The notes under the pieces: model-generated
What the model saw: the letters and a program-made list of their open reading frames with translations, nothing else
Databases searched by the model: none
Told to the model about the DNA's origin: nothing
Shown here: one piece after another, positions 23,456-31,746 of the stretch
Layout of the letters: each line of letters begins with the position of its first letter
Numbering within the stretch: the first letter of the stretch is position 1
Program-made: the position numbers and the translations under genes
NCBI GenBank assembly: GCA_036507695.1
Contig: DATCIR010000284.1
Span: 1-32,669 of the forward strand
Origin: JAKEGK01 sp036507695
Lineage (GTDB): Bacteria; Pseudomonadota; Gammaproteobacteria; SZUA-152
Length of the DNA stretch: 32,669 nt
Direction of reading: 5' to 3'

Positions 23456-24754
23456 TTACTGCTTGCCGACCAGCACGGTGATCATTTTGCCGGGATCCAC
23501 CCGGCGCTGGAAGGCGTCCTGGACCTCGGCCGGCGTAATCGCTTGAATTTTGTCATTGAAGGTATCCAGGTAGTCCAGGGGCAGGCCATAAAAGCCGATC
23601 ATGCCGATGTAGCCCAGGATTTTCTTGTTGCTGGAGATGCGCAGCGGGAAACCGCCGGTAATGTTCTTTTTTGCGGAGTCGAGTTCCTCGGCGGAGGGCC
23701 CTTTATCGATAAAGGTTTTTAAGGTATCCCGGACCACCGAAAGCGCTTCTTCAGCCTGATCATTGCGGGTTTGCAAGCCGATTTGGAACGGACCGTTTTT
23801 GCGCATGGGCAGAAAATAACTGTAGGTGCTGTAGGCCAGTCCGCGTTTCTCGCGAATTTCGTTACTCAGCCGGGCGACCAGGCCGCTGCCGCCGAGGATA
23901 TGGTTGCCGACATACAAGGTGAAGTAATCCGGGTCGTCGCGCTGGATCCCCGGTTGCCCCAGCAGTATATGGGTTTGCGCCGAAGGGTGTTCGAGCTTGA
24001 CGACTTCTTCACGGGCGAGATTGGCGACATCGGGTAATTTTTCCGCGGGAATGCCCTTCGGTAATTGCTCAACCACAAGCGCGGCGACCTGCTCTGCCTT
24101 GGCGCGATCCAGATCACCGACGATGGCGATAACAGCGTTGGAAGTCACATAGTAACGCTGATAAAACGCTTCCAGATCATTGATCTTGAGAATTTTCACG
24201 GTTTTTTCATAACCGGATGGCATGATCGCATAGGGGTGGGTCTTAAAAACCGCTTTATAAAAAGCTTCTTCGGCCAATACGTTCGGCGATTGCTTGCGTT
24301 GCTCGATGCCGATGAGCATGCGTTTGCGTTCCCGCTCAAACGCGTCCTTGGGAAAGGTCGGTTGGGCCAGCACCAGGGCCATTGTCTCCAGCGCCGGGGT
24401 CAGGACTTTTTCATCGGACAGGCTGCGTAAGGACAATGTCGCCATGTCCCGTTGCGCCTCGTTACTAAATTGGGCGCCCAGTTCGTTGAAACGCTCGGAG
24501 ATCTGGTCAGCGTTGAGGCTGCCGGCGCCTTCGGCTAACAAGGCATTGGTCAGCAGGGCGGTACCCGCTTTATTCTTGTCGCGGGCGGCCCCGGCATCGA
24601 AAATGACCTGTATGTCAACAATGGGTAATTCCGGGGCGGCCACAAAATACACCCGGGCGCCATTTGGGGTCGTCCAATGTTGAATGTTGACCCCCGCCAA
24701 TAACGAGGGGCTGAAAATCAAGGCGCCAACGAACACAAATAATCTATTTCGCAT
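23456..24754 (-). CDS. M16 peptidase-like protein lacking the zinc motif
   Basis: This 432-residue exported protein of the M16 (pitrilysin/processing peptidase) fold has a signal peptide at residues 1-21. Where active members carry HxxEH it reads Leu67-Leu-Thr-Asn70-Ala71, so it cannot bind zinc in the usual way. The C-terminal half has RGLAYSTYSYF near the substrate-binding Arg/Tyr pair, which is the contribution of the non-catalytic subunit in two-chain M16 peptidases. The start at 24752-24754 has GGGGAG about 7 bases upstream and overlaps the active partner gene by 11 bases. The pair probably forms a heterodimer in the periplasm; substrate unknown. Confidence 0.88.
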   Translation of the reverse strand: MRNRLFVFVGALIFSPSLLAGVNIQHWTTPNGARVYFVAAPELPIVDIQVIFDAGAARDKNKAGTALLTNALLAEGAGSLNADQISERFNELGAQFSNEAQRDMATLSLRSLSDEKVLTPALETMALVLAQPTFPKDAFERERKRMLIGIEQRKQSPNVLAEEAFYKAVFKTHPYAIMPSGYEKTVKILKINDLEAFYQRYYVTSNAVIAIVGDLDRAKAEQVAALVVEQLPKGIPAEKLPDVANLAREEVVKLEHPSAQTHILLGQPGIQRDDPDYFTLYVGNHILGGSGLVARLSNEIREKRGLAYSTYSYFLPMRKNGPFQIGLQTRNDQAEEALSVVRDTLKTFIDKGPSAEELDSAKKNITGGFPLRISSNKKILGYIGMIGFYGLPLDYLDTFNDKIQAITPAEVQDAFQRRVDPGKMITVLVGKQ

Positions 24755-26216
24755 GTTGGGCTCCCCCGTGACTGCCGGCGAGTGATTTGGAATTGATGGG
24801 CTGGGGATCCAATACGGCAACCGTGAGCCGGTCATCGATCAGGTATTTTTGCGCCACCTGCCGCACCTGCTCGGCGGTGACAGCGCGGAAGCGGTCGACA
24901 AACTCGTCCATTAAGCGCCAGTCAAGACCGACGGTCGCCAGGGTGCCCATTTGCATTGCCTGATAGAAAATGGAATCCTGCTCATAGATTTTGCTGGCCA
25001 CCACCTGGTTTTTGATGCGCTCCAGTTCTTTTTTACTCACCAGCTCGGTTTTTAAGCGTTCAATTTGAGCGCGAATGGCCTTTTCCAAATCCGCCACCGT
25101 ATAACCTTGTGCCGGTGTGGAGTCGAATAGGAACAACTCATCCATCCGGCTGAACAAGTCATACTCCGCGCCAATGCTGGCGGCCATTGCCTTACCCCGG
25201 ATTAGTTCGCGGGTAAAGCGCGAGCTATCACTGCCATCCAAAACATGGGCCAGCATCTCCAGGGCATAGGGTTCCCACTCCTGCTCGGCGGTCCTTATCA
25301 CCGGCACCTTGTAACCCATCAGTAAATAGGGCAGTTGCGCCGGTTCTTTAACAACAATGCGCCGGATACCGTTTTGCGGCACCTCTATTTGTGGTTTAAG
25401 TCGCGGAATGTTCGCGGGCGGCAGTTTTCCATAATGTTTTTCGGCCAGTGCCAGTACTTGCCGGGGATCCACATCGCCCGCTACCACCAGGATGGCATTA
25501 TTCGGCGCATACCAGTCGTTGTACCATTTTTGCGCATCTACAACCACCATGTTTTTCAAATCATCCATCCAGCCGATAATGGGATGCTTGTAGGGGCTGC
25601 TGGTATACGCAGTGGCCAGGAACAATTCATAGGTTTTGGATTTGGGTTGATCATCGGTGCGCATGCGCCGTTCTTCCATAATCACCTGAATTTCCTTGCT
25701 AAACTCCTCGGCGTTCAGGTTTAGGTTGGTCATGCGGTCGGCTTCCAGCTCCATGGCGATGGGCAAACGGCTTTTCTCCAGTTGCTGAAAATACGCGGTG
25801 TAATCCTTGCCGGTAAAGGCGTTTTCACTGCCGCCGTTTTCAGCAATGATGCGGGAAAATTCATTGGGAGCGTATTTATCGGTGCCCTTGAACATCATGT
25901 GTTCCAGCACATGGGCCACACCGGTGCTACCATTTTGCTCGTAACTGCTGCCGGCTTTGTACCAGATTTGTGACACCACGATCGGGGCGCGGCTATCTTG
26001 CTTAACCAGGATTTTGAGCCCATTGTCCAGTTTGAATTCATAAACACGGGGATTGCTTGTTTTGCCGGGTTCTGGCGCGCCAGTTGCCTGACTATCCGTT
26101 TGTGCGGCGGATGTGGCGCCGGTTGCCTGTGGCGCGGGACCTGTTGCGCAAGCCGCTAAGAGGGCGGAAATCAGGGCAAACGACGTGACGGTCTTCCAAT
26201 ATCGGCATCTACTCAT
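24744..26216 (-). CDS. Zinc-dependent M16 peptidase, predicted lipoprotein
   Basis: The 490-residue protein has a lipoprotein signal (SALLAAC, lipid Cys23), an Ala/Thr/Gln-rich linker (24-55), and an M16 catalytic domain with HVLEH at 102-106 and the distal glutamate in VIMEERRMR near 181-182. It should be the active subunit of a periplasmic heterodimer with the zinc-less partner encoded downstream. The two overlap by 11 bases. The gene is divergent from ftsY across a 297-base spacer, as in Pseudomonas. That spacer has an inverted pair TTCTAAC/GTTAGAA (26284-26290/26311-26317) but no promoter I would defend. Confidence 0.92.
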   Translation of the reverse strand: MSRCRYWKTVTSFALISALLAACATGPAPQATGATSAAQTDSQATGAPEPGKTSNPRVYEFKLDNGLKILVKQDSRAPIVVSQIWYKAGSSYEQNGSTGVAHVLEHMMFKGTDKYAPNEFSRIIAENGGSENAFTGKDYTAYFQQLEKSRLPIAMELEADRMTNLNLNAEEFSKEIQVIMEERRMRTDDQPKSKTYELFLATAYTSSPYKHPIIGWMDDLKNMVVVDAQKWYNDWYAPNNAILVVAGDVDPRQVLALAEKHYGKLPPANIPRLKPQIEVPQNGIRRIVVKEPAQLPYLLMGYKVPVIRTAEQEWEPYALEMLAHVLDGSDSSRFTRELIRGKAMAASIGAEYDLFSRMDELFLFDSTPAQGYTVADLEKAIRAQIERLKTELVSKKELERIKNQVVASKIYEQDSIFYQAMQMGTLATVGLDWRLMDEFVDRFRAVTAEQVRQVAQKYLIDDRLTVAVLDPQPINSKSLAGSHGGAQHAK

Positions 26217-26513
26217 GCTAAATTCTCGCTTTTTTTGGTGTTAAACGGTGTGGAATCAGTGGCATCACTTTAGTTTGAATTTTTCTTCTAACTACAGAGC
26301 ATAGACGATCGTGTTAGAAATCGTATTGCTGTGAATAATATTCACTATTAATGCCAGCCGCGCTGAGCGGTTTTGGTAAAAATTTGCGCGATACCGGCGG
26401 CTTTTTTCGTTACAATTCCCAGTTACCTAAAACCCGCAATGTTTGAGCGGTGGTTTTATCCATTAACTACCTGCGGCAATCCGCCGCGGCGCTAAATGAG
26501 ACAGCCATAAATC

Positions 26514-27557
26514 ATGTTTGGTTTCAAAAAGGACAAATCCGGCAAGCGGGCCGATAAAAACGCAACGCCGTTGACCGACAATCCGGAAAACGTCCAGCCG
26601 CAAGCAACAGAGCCCGTCAATAAACCCGGATTTTTTGCCCGTCTGGCGCAGGGATTAAAACGCACGCGTAGCGGTTTTACCGACAGCGTGGCGAATCTGG
26701 TGCTGGGCAAGAAAACCATCGATGCGGAAGTCGTGGAAGAAATCGAAGCCCTGCTGTTAAGCGCCGATGTGGGTATCGACGCCACCCAGGCGATCATCGA
26801 TGATCTGACACAACGTTTAAAGCGCAATCAATTGAGTGATGCCGATACATTGTTTAGCGCCCTCGCCGAAGACATGAGCGCCATTCTCGAACCCGTGAGT
26901 CAACCCCTGTTGATTCCGGCGTCCGGCAAACCGTTTGTGATTCTCATGGTCGGTATCAACGGCGCGGGAAAAACCACGACCATTGGCAAACTGGCGAAAC
27001 GGTTTCAAAACGAGGGGAGTAGCGTGATGCTGGCCGCCGGGGATACCTTTCGCGCGGCCGCCGTTGAGCAATTGCAGGAATGGGGAAGGCGCAACGAAAT
27101 CCCCGTCATCGCCCAGCATACCGGAGCCGATTCCGCTTCGGTGATTTTCGATGCCTTGCAAGCGGCGCAGGCGCGCAACATCGATGTCTTGATTGCCGAT
27201 ACCGCGGGCCGGTTGCATACCCAAGCCAACTTAATGGAAGAGTTAAAAAAAGTGCGCCGTGTCATGTCCAAACTCGATCCCGCCGCGCCGCATGAAGTGA
27301 TGATTGTGCTGGACGCCGGTATCGGGCAAAACGCCGTGATCCAGGCCAAACAGTTTCATGACGCGGTGGCGGTTTCAGGCATCACCTTGACCAAGCTGGA
27401 TGGCACGGCCAAAGGCGGGGTGATATTCGCCATCGCCAAACAACTGGGCATACCCATCCGTTATATCGGCATCGGTGAAGGCATTGACGATCTGCGGGAT
27501 TTTAACGCCCGGGAATTTGTCAACGCATTGCTGGAGCATGAGCCCGCCAATTCATGA
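26514..27557 (+). CDS. ftsY: Signal recognition particle receptor FtsY
   Basis: FtsY is the membrane-associated SRP receptor GTPase that delivers ribosome-nascent chain complexes to the translocon. The 347-residue protein has a short charged N-terminal region (1-40), the NG domain with P-loop GINGAGKTT at 147-155, GDTFRAAAVEQL at 176-187, DTAGR at 229-233 and TKLDGTAKGG. The A domain is much shorter than in E. coli, so targeting probably relies on the amphipathic helix around FFARLAQGLKRTRSGF. The stop overlaps the ftsE start (ATGA, 27554-27557). Confidence 0.97.
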   Translation: MFGFKKDKSGKRADKNATPLTDNPENVQPQATEPVNKPGFFARLAQGLKRTRSGFTDSVANLVLGKKTIDAEVVEEIEALLLSADVGIDATQAIIDDLTQRLKRNQLSDADTLFSALAEDMSAILEPVSQPLLIPASGKPFVILMVGINGAGKTTTIGKLAKRFQNEGSSVMLAAGDTFRAAAVEQLQEWGRRNEIPVIAQHTGADSASVIFDALQAAQARNIDVLIADTAGRLHTQANLMEELKKVRRVMSKLDPAAPHEVMIVLDAGIGQNAVIQAKQFHDAVAVSGITLTKLDGTAKGGVIFAIAKQLGIPIRYIGIGEGIDDLRDFNAREFVNALLEHEPANS

Positions 27558-28240
27558 TCAAGCTGGTTAATGTTTCCAAGCGCTACCCCGGCGGTCATGA
27601 AGCGCTGAGCAACGTCAGTTGCCAGCTTGCGAAAGGCGAGATGGCGTTCTTAACGGGGCGATCAGGCGCTGGCAAAAGCACGTTGCTGAAGTTGATTACC
27701 CTGGTGGAGCGCACCACGCGCGGCGAAGTGGTGCTGGATGGCCAGAACCTGTCGCGGATGCGGCGCCGGCAAATTCCGTATTTGCGCCGCAAGATCGGCA
27801 TGGTGTTTCAGGACCATAACCTGCTCTACGATAAAACCGTGTTTGATAACGTGGCGTTGCCGTTGATCATTGCCGGCGAGCATCACGCCGAGACCGGGCG
27901 CAGGGTACGCGCCGCGCTGGACAAGGTGGGATTGCTGGGCCGTGAAAAAGAGTATCCCGTAACATTATCAACCGGCGAACAACAGCGCGTGGGTATTGCG
28001 CGCGCGGTAATAAACCGGCCGCCGGTGTTATTGGCCGATGAGCCAACCGGCAATCTGGACCCGGATCTGTCCCGGGAAATCATGGAGCTGTTTGAGTCCT
28101 TTAACAATATCGGCACGACGGTACTCATTGCGACGCACGATTTGGAGCTGATTAAACAGTTGCCGCACCGGTTGCTAATCCTGCATCAGGGCCGTTTAGT
28201 GGCGGATAGCACCACGGAAGATTTACTTCAAACCGCATAA
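27554..28240 (+). CDS. ftsE: Cell division ATP-binding protein FtsE
   Basis: FtsE is the cytoplasmic ATPase of the FtsEX complex, which controls peptidoglycan hydrolases at the division septum. The 228-residue ABC protein has Walker A GRSGAGKS at 35-42, the Q-loop VFQDHN, the ABC signature LSTGEQQ at 138-144 (Thr replaces the usual Gly of LSGGEQQ), Walker B VLLADEP at 158-164 and the switch His in IATHD. The start is embedded in the ftsY stop. ftsX follows after 51 bases. Confidence 0.96.
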   Translation: MIKLVNVSKRYPGGHEALSNVSCQLAKGEMAFLTGRSGAGKSTLLKLITLVERTTRGEVVLDGQNLSRMRRRQIPYLRRKIGMVFQDHNLLYDKTVFDNVALPLIIAGEHHAETGRRVRAALDKVGLLGREKEYPVTLSTGEQQRVGIARAVINRPPVLLADEPTGNLDPDLSREIMELFESFNNIGTTVLIATHDLELIKQLPHRLLILHQGRLVADSTTEDLLQTA

Positions 28241-28291
28241 CGATAACATTGCGTACTCTTATTTTTCATTCCAGCATCACGTTTTAATTAC

Positions 28292-29323
28292 ATGCGCACA
28301 AACAAAAGCCGTCACCGCAAAAAGTCGCAAGCGCACCGGCAGCCGCCCACCTCGTCTTATGCCGAACATGAGGCCGAAGGCCGCACGCGCGCCAAGTCCC
28401 GTTCCCGATTCGGCCGCTTGATTGCCCACCATGGCTGGGTGGCAAAAACATCGTTACAGCAACTCCTGCAGACACCTTTATCCACTCTGCTAACCGCGGC
28501 GGTGATTGCAATTGCGCTATCCTTGCCTGCCGGTTTGTATTTGTTGTTGAACGACCTGCAAACGGTGGTTGTGGGTTGGCAGGGAACGGCCCAGATTTCC
28601 GTATTTGTAAAAAAATCGGTACCCGATGCTCAAGCAAAAAGTGTGAGTCTGCTGATAAAAGGCTGGGATGGGATTTCCGAAGTGCGCTTTATCAGCGCGG
28701 AGCAGGCTTTAGCCGAATTTCAGCAACACTCCGGATTTGGTGACGCGCTGAGTATCCTGAAGGAGAATCCATTACCAGCTGTACTGGTGATTACGCCAGC
28801 GCGGGAGTATTTGTCAGCCGATAAATTGCGGCCGCTCACAGACAAGCTAGGTCAATTGCCGGAAGTGGAACTGGTGCAGCTGGATCATCAATGGATCGAG
28901 CGGCTCAACACCATGATAGACTTGGGAAAACGCGGCGCGCTGATATTATCGGCAGTGCTGGCGCTCGCGGTCATGATCGTCATTGGCAACACCATTCGCC
29001 TGACGATTTACAACCGGCGGCAGGAAATTCTGGTCACCAAACTCATCGGCGCCACTAATCAGTTTATCCGCAGGCCTTTCCTTTATACGGGCTTCTGGTA
29101 CGGAGTGAGCGGCGCGGTGCTTTCAATTTTATTGATATCTTTGCTGTTCTGGCTGATCAGTGGGCCGGTGAAATCCCTGGCCGGCCTTTATAACAGCCCG
29201 TTTCAATTGACCGGCCTGACAACGGGGGGCGCTGCACTGATGTTTTTGACAGCGGTAGGGCTGGGGCTGGTGGGTTCGTGGATTGCGGTAACCCGGCATA
29301 TCCGGCTTATTGAGCCGAAGTAG
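28292..29323 (+). CDS. ftsX: Cell division protein FtsX
   Basis: FtsX is the four-helix membrane partner of FtsE; its periplasmic domain activates amidase regulators such as EnvC. The 343-residue protein has a long basic cytoplasmic N-terminus (1-50), a first membrane helix near 65-85 (STLLTAAVIAIALSLPAGLY), a periplasmic domain to about 215, and three further helices with IVIGNTIRLTIYNRRQEI between them, the conserved cytoplasmic loop. The N-terminal extension is typical of gammaproteobacterial FtsX. There is no clear ribosome binding site at ATG 28292. Confidence 0.95.
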   Translation: MRTNKSRHRKKSQAHRQPPTSSYAEHEAEGRTRAKSRSRFGRLIAHHGWVAKTSLQQLLQTPLSTLLTAAVIAIALSLPAGLYLLLNDLQTVVVGWQGTAQISVFVKKSVPDAQAKSVSLLIKGWDGISEVRFISAEQALAEFQQHSGFGDALSILKENPLPAVLVITPAREYLSADKLRPLTDKLGQLPEVELVQLDHQWIERLNTMIDLGKRGALILSAVLALAVMIVIGNTIRLTIYNRRQEILVTKLIGATNQFIRRPFLYTGFWYGVSGAVLSILLISLLFWLISGPVKSLAGLYNSPFQLTGLTTGGAALMFLTAVGLGLVGSWIAVTRHIRLIEPK

Positions 29324-29398
29324 TGCGGTTCGCCTGACTATTTATCTCCTATCTTACTGTTAGTTCACATGTTTTTTCTGCCTGAACTTTTGGAAGCC

Positions 29399-29425
29399 TT
29401 AGCACTCCTATCCGCTGAGTGCTAA
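29399..29425. promoter_or_regulatory. CIRCE element (HrcA operator), exact consensus
   Basis: TTAGCACTC (29399-29407), nine bases, then GAGTGCTAA (29417-29425) is a perfect match to the CIRCE operator bound by the heat-shock repressor HrcA. It lies 67 bases before the rpoH start. The match is direct; that HrcA exists in this organism is inferred. Confidence 0.9.
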
Positions 29426-29431
29426 AATTCC

Positions 29432-29458
29432 TTGGCGCTCGCAAAATTCGAGTGCTAA
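29432..29458. promoter_or_regulatory. Second, degenerate CIRCE element overlapping a possible rpoH promoter
   Basis: TTGGCGCTC (29432-29440), nine bases, then GAGTGCTAA (29450-29458): the right arm is perfect and the left arm has two changes. It starts 33 bases after the start of the first element. TTGGCG (29432-29437) and TAAACT (29455-29460), 17 bases apart, could be the -35 and -10 boxes, so a bound repressor would block the promoter directly. That promoter is a weak match and is inference. Confidence 0.75.
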
Positions 29459-29491
29459 ACTCACACCGACACAACATAACTTAGGGGTAAC

Positions 29492-30349
29492 ATGATGCCG
29501 AAAATCCATGCGTTAGATTTGGTGAATCCCAGCGGCAGTCTGGAGGCCTATATCCAGGCGGCCAATCAAATACCAATGCTGGAAGCCGCCGAAGAACGGC
29601 AACTTGCCGAACGTCTGCAACAGAACGGCGACCTGCAGGCGGCTCAGCAACTGGTTATGTCCCATTTGCGGTTTGTGATTCATGTCGCCCGGGGTTACAG
29701 CGGGTATGGACTACCCCAGGCTGATCTTATCCAGGAAGGCAACATTGGTCTTATGAAAGCCGTGAAACGCTTTGACCCTACCATGAATGTCCGCCTGGTG
29801 TCTTTCGCGGTGCATTGGATACGCGCCGAAATTCATGAATTTATTTTGCGTAACTGGCGTATTGTTAAACTGGCCACCACCAAAGCGCAACGCAAGCTTT
29901 TCTTTAACTTGCGGAAAAACAAAACCCACCTGGGCTGGTTCAGCCAGGCGGAAGTCGAAGCGGTTGCCAAAGATCTGAACGTCGCGCCTGAAATCGTGCT
30001 GGAAATGGAAAAGCGCATGAGCGGCCAGGATACCCCGTTCGACGGTTATGCCAACGCCAACGATGATGACGACTACAGCCCCGCCCCGGCAGGTTATTTA
30101 CAGGACAACAGCCACGAACCGTCCATGTTGCTGGAGCGGGAAAACAGCGAAGTGGACAACAATGAAAAGCTGGCGCAGGCCCTGGATACGCTGGATGAAA
30201 GAAGCCGCGATATTCTGCAGCTGCGCTGGTTGGCGGAAAAGAAATTAACGCTGCATGACCTCGCTGCCAAATATAATGTGTCCGCTGAACGCATTCGTCA
30301 GTTGGAACAAAACGCCATGAAGAAAATGAAAGCGAGCCTGGCCGCATAA
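29492..30349 (+). CDS. rpoH: RNA polymerase heat-shock sigma factor RpoH (sigma-32)
   Basis: RpoH directs RNA polymerase to heat-shock promoters. The 285-residue protein has region 2 with QADLIQEGNIGLMKAVKRFD and VSFAVHWIRAEIHEFIL, the RpoH box at 133-141 (QRKLFFNLR) that distinguishes it from other sigma-70 members, and region 4 with LDERSRDILQLRWL and the helix-turn-helix LHDLAAKYNVSAERIRQLE. ATG codons at 29492 and 29495 are both usable, with AGGGGT about 8 bases upstream. It follows ftsX, as in most gammaproteobacteria, but its 168-base leader carries two CIRCE elements. A strong terminator follows. Confidence 0.97.
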   Translation: MMPKIHALDLVNPSGSLEAYIQAANQIPMLEAAEERQLAERLQQNGDLQAAQQLVMSHLRFVIHVARGYSGYGLPQADLIQEGNIGLMKAVKRFDPTMNVRLVSFAVHWIRAEIHEFILRNWRIVKLATTKAQRKLFFNLRKNKTHLGWFSQAEVEAVAKDLNVAPEIVLEMEKRMSGQDTPFDGYANANDDDDYSPAPAGYLQDNSHEPSMLLERENSEVDNNEKLAQALDTLDERSRDILQLRWLAEKKLTLHDLAAKYNVSAERIRQLEQNAMKKMKASLAA

Positions 30350-30380
30350 TTCATTTGCTTGTTTTTGTGACATGTTGGAC

Positions 30381-30407
30381 AAAAAAGCCGCGAATCGCGG
30401 CTTTTTT
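30381..30407 (+). terminator. Rho-independent terminator after rpoH
   Basis: AAAAAA, then GCCGCG (30387-30392), loop AAT, CGCGGC (30396-30401) and TTTTTT (30402-30407). The stem is extended by A-T pairs and starts 31 bases after the rpoH stop. The A-tract makes it potentially bidirectional. Confidence 0.93.
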
Positions 30408-30691
30408 GTGCACCTGAGTAAACTAGAAAGCAGGTAACGCGAGGGTGCTATGACCCAAGCCGGGTCAATTTTCTAAATGGATCAAGTCTTTTTCAATGCT
30501 AAAACAAGCGGTTATGAAGAGTTTCTTTTTATGATTTGTTGGCGCCAAGGAATTTATACCGACGAAATTTTTCATGTAGAAAATAGGGTAATATCACGTA
30601 TAATATTCGACATCTATCGCCAACCATAATAAAGCTTGCAAAGCCCACAATTTAATTTTCAATTATTATTTATAGATACAGGGGAGTTGTT
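30408..30691. other. AT-rich spacer between rpoH terminator and lipoprotein gene
   Basis: No ORF is supported. It contains a small hairpin GACCC-AAGCC-GGGTC (30452-30466). A TATAAT at 30599-30604 lacks a good -35. AGGGGAG just before the ATG at 30692 is a strong ribosome binding site. Base composition shifts visibly toward A/T here and stays so to about 32580. Confidence 0.5.
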
Positions 30692-31555
30692 ATGCAAAAA
30701 TTTAAGAGAAATTTTAATTGCTTAGCAGTTTTAGCATTAGTAGTCGGTTTGTCTGCATGTAGCTCAGGTGATGAGAGTCCGCCTCCGCCGCAAAGCGCAG
30801 CGATTAGCGCAACCAATGCGCAAGCTTTAAGTATCGCTGCAACTGACGCGAGTATTGAAGCGTCTGTGAACCAAGCGGCTAATCCATTTGGAGTATCGAT
30901 TGCAGTTGACTCCACAACGGTGGCGGTATCCCAACAAATAGCAAACATGTTCCAACAGCAAAGATCACCAATTGGCGCAGTAGTTCTAACCGGAGATTGT
31001 GGCGGCAGTGTTGAAGGTCCCGATGATCAAACCGCTACCAGCGGAGTGATGTCATTTAACAATTATTGCACCAATGTGCCCGGTTACGGCAACATGACCA
31101 TGAATGGAAATGTTGCGTTTTCATTCAGAGATCCAGTGTTAAGTTTAAACTATAATAATGTCCAAGTAAGTTTCGGTGGTCAAACCGAAACATTAAATAT
31201 GTCGCTAACAGTGAATCTTGATACCGGTGATGTTTCATGGAGTTCAAGTTTTGCAGGTACCGGCGGGCAGCAACTCACAATATCCAACTTTGAAATAACT
31301 GGAACACCTTCGAGTGGCATTAACATTATTTCTGGCCGTGTGACGCACCCGAGTTTCGGCTATATTGACATAACTACTAGTTCGCCTGTTGTATTAACAG
31401 GGTGCGAAAATAACAGACCAATGAGCGGTACGATTGTTGCGCAAGGCAGCGGTGGAACAAGTGCTAGTATCACGTTTAATGGGTGTAACAGTTATACCTG
31501 GTGTTACGACCTGGGTAATGGTAGCGGCCCGCAATGTAACAGCGGTACCTGGTAA
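30692..31555 (+). CDS. Predicted lipoprotein of unknown function
   Basis: The 287-residue protein has a clear lipoprotein signal, with lipobox LSAC and lipid Cys23, followed by a Ser/Pro linker. The mature part is rich in Gly, Ser, Thr and Asn with beta-like alternation (FSFRDPVLSLNYNNVQVSFG, LNMSLTVNLDTGDVSW). It has six further cysteines, in GDC, NYC, TGC, NGC, TWC and PQC contexts, which could pair as disulfides. I do not recognise a named family. The start is supported by AGGGGAG. Asp2 is absent after Cys23 (Ser follows), so outer-membrane sorting is likely. The gene is AT-richer than the core genes to its left, ends in its own terminator and appears monocistronic. Residues near GYIDITTSSPVVLTGC may bind a surface partner, but that is speculation. 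Confidence 0.75.
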   Translation: MQKFKRNFNCLAVLALVVGLSACSSGDESPPPPQSAAISATNAQALSIAATDASIEASVNQAANPFGVSIAVDSTTVAVSQQIANMFQQQRSPIGAVVLTGDCGGSVEGPDDQTATSGVMSFNNYCTNVPGYGNMTMNGNVAFSFRDPVLSLNYNNVQVSFGGQTETLNMSLTVNLDTGDVSWSSSFAGTGGQQLTISNFEITGTPSSGINIISGRVTHPSFGYIDITTSSPVVLTGCENNRPMSGTIVAQGSGGTSASITFNGCNSYTWCYDLGNGSGPQCNSGTW

Positions 31556-31574
31556 TAAAGTCAAAAAAAACACT

Positions 31575-31607
31575 AAAACGCGGGCTTTTACAGCTCGCGT
31601 TTTTTTT
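31575..31607 (+). terminator. Rho-independent terminator after the lipoprotein gene
   Basis: AAAACGCGGGCT (31575-31586) folds on AGCTCGCGT (31592-31600) with one G-U pair and a 5-base loop, followed by seven T. The stem lies about 20 bases past the TAA. A-tract and T-tract on both sides allow bidirectional use. Confidence 0.88.
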
Positions 31608-31746
31608 GCGCCAAATTAATCGGGGTTATGATATTCATTTATGTGTTCGCATGTTATTGAATGTCGACAGTGATATTAATACGTACTTGAATAGCGTAGG
31701 ACTGAATAACGTTTGTAAATTTTTCTGCAAAAGTAGACGAAAATAT

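Noticed and set aside
29324..29398. Possible sigma-32 promoter or intrinsic terminator between ftsX and the CIRCE region
   Set aside because: No CTTGAA/CCCCAT-type pair and no stem with a T-tract; the TTTTTT at about 29372-29377 lacks a stem.
31606..31746. N-terminal 47-residue extension of the barrel protein
   Set aside because: It would start in the terminator T-tract and place a signal peptide inside the protein; ATG 31747 gives a normal signal sequence.
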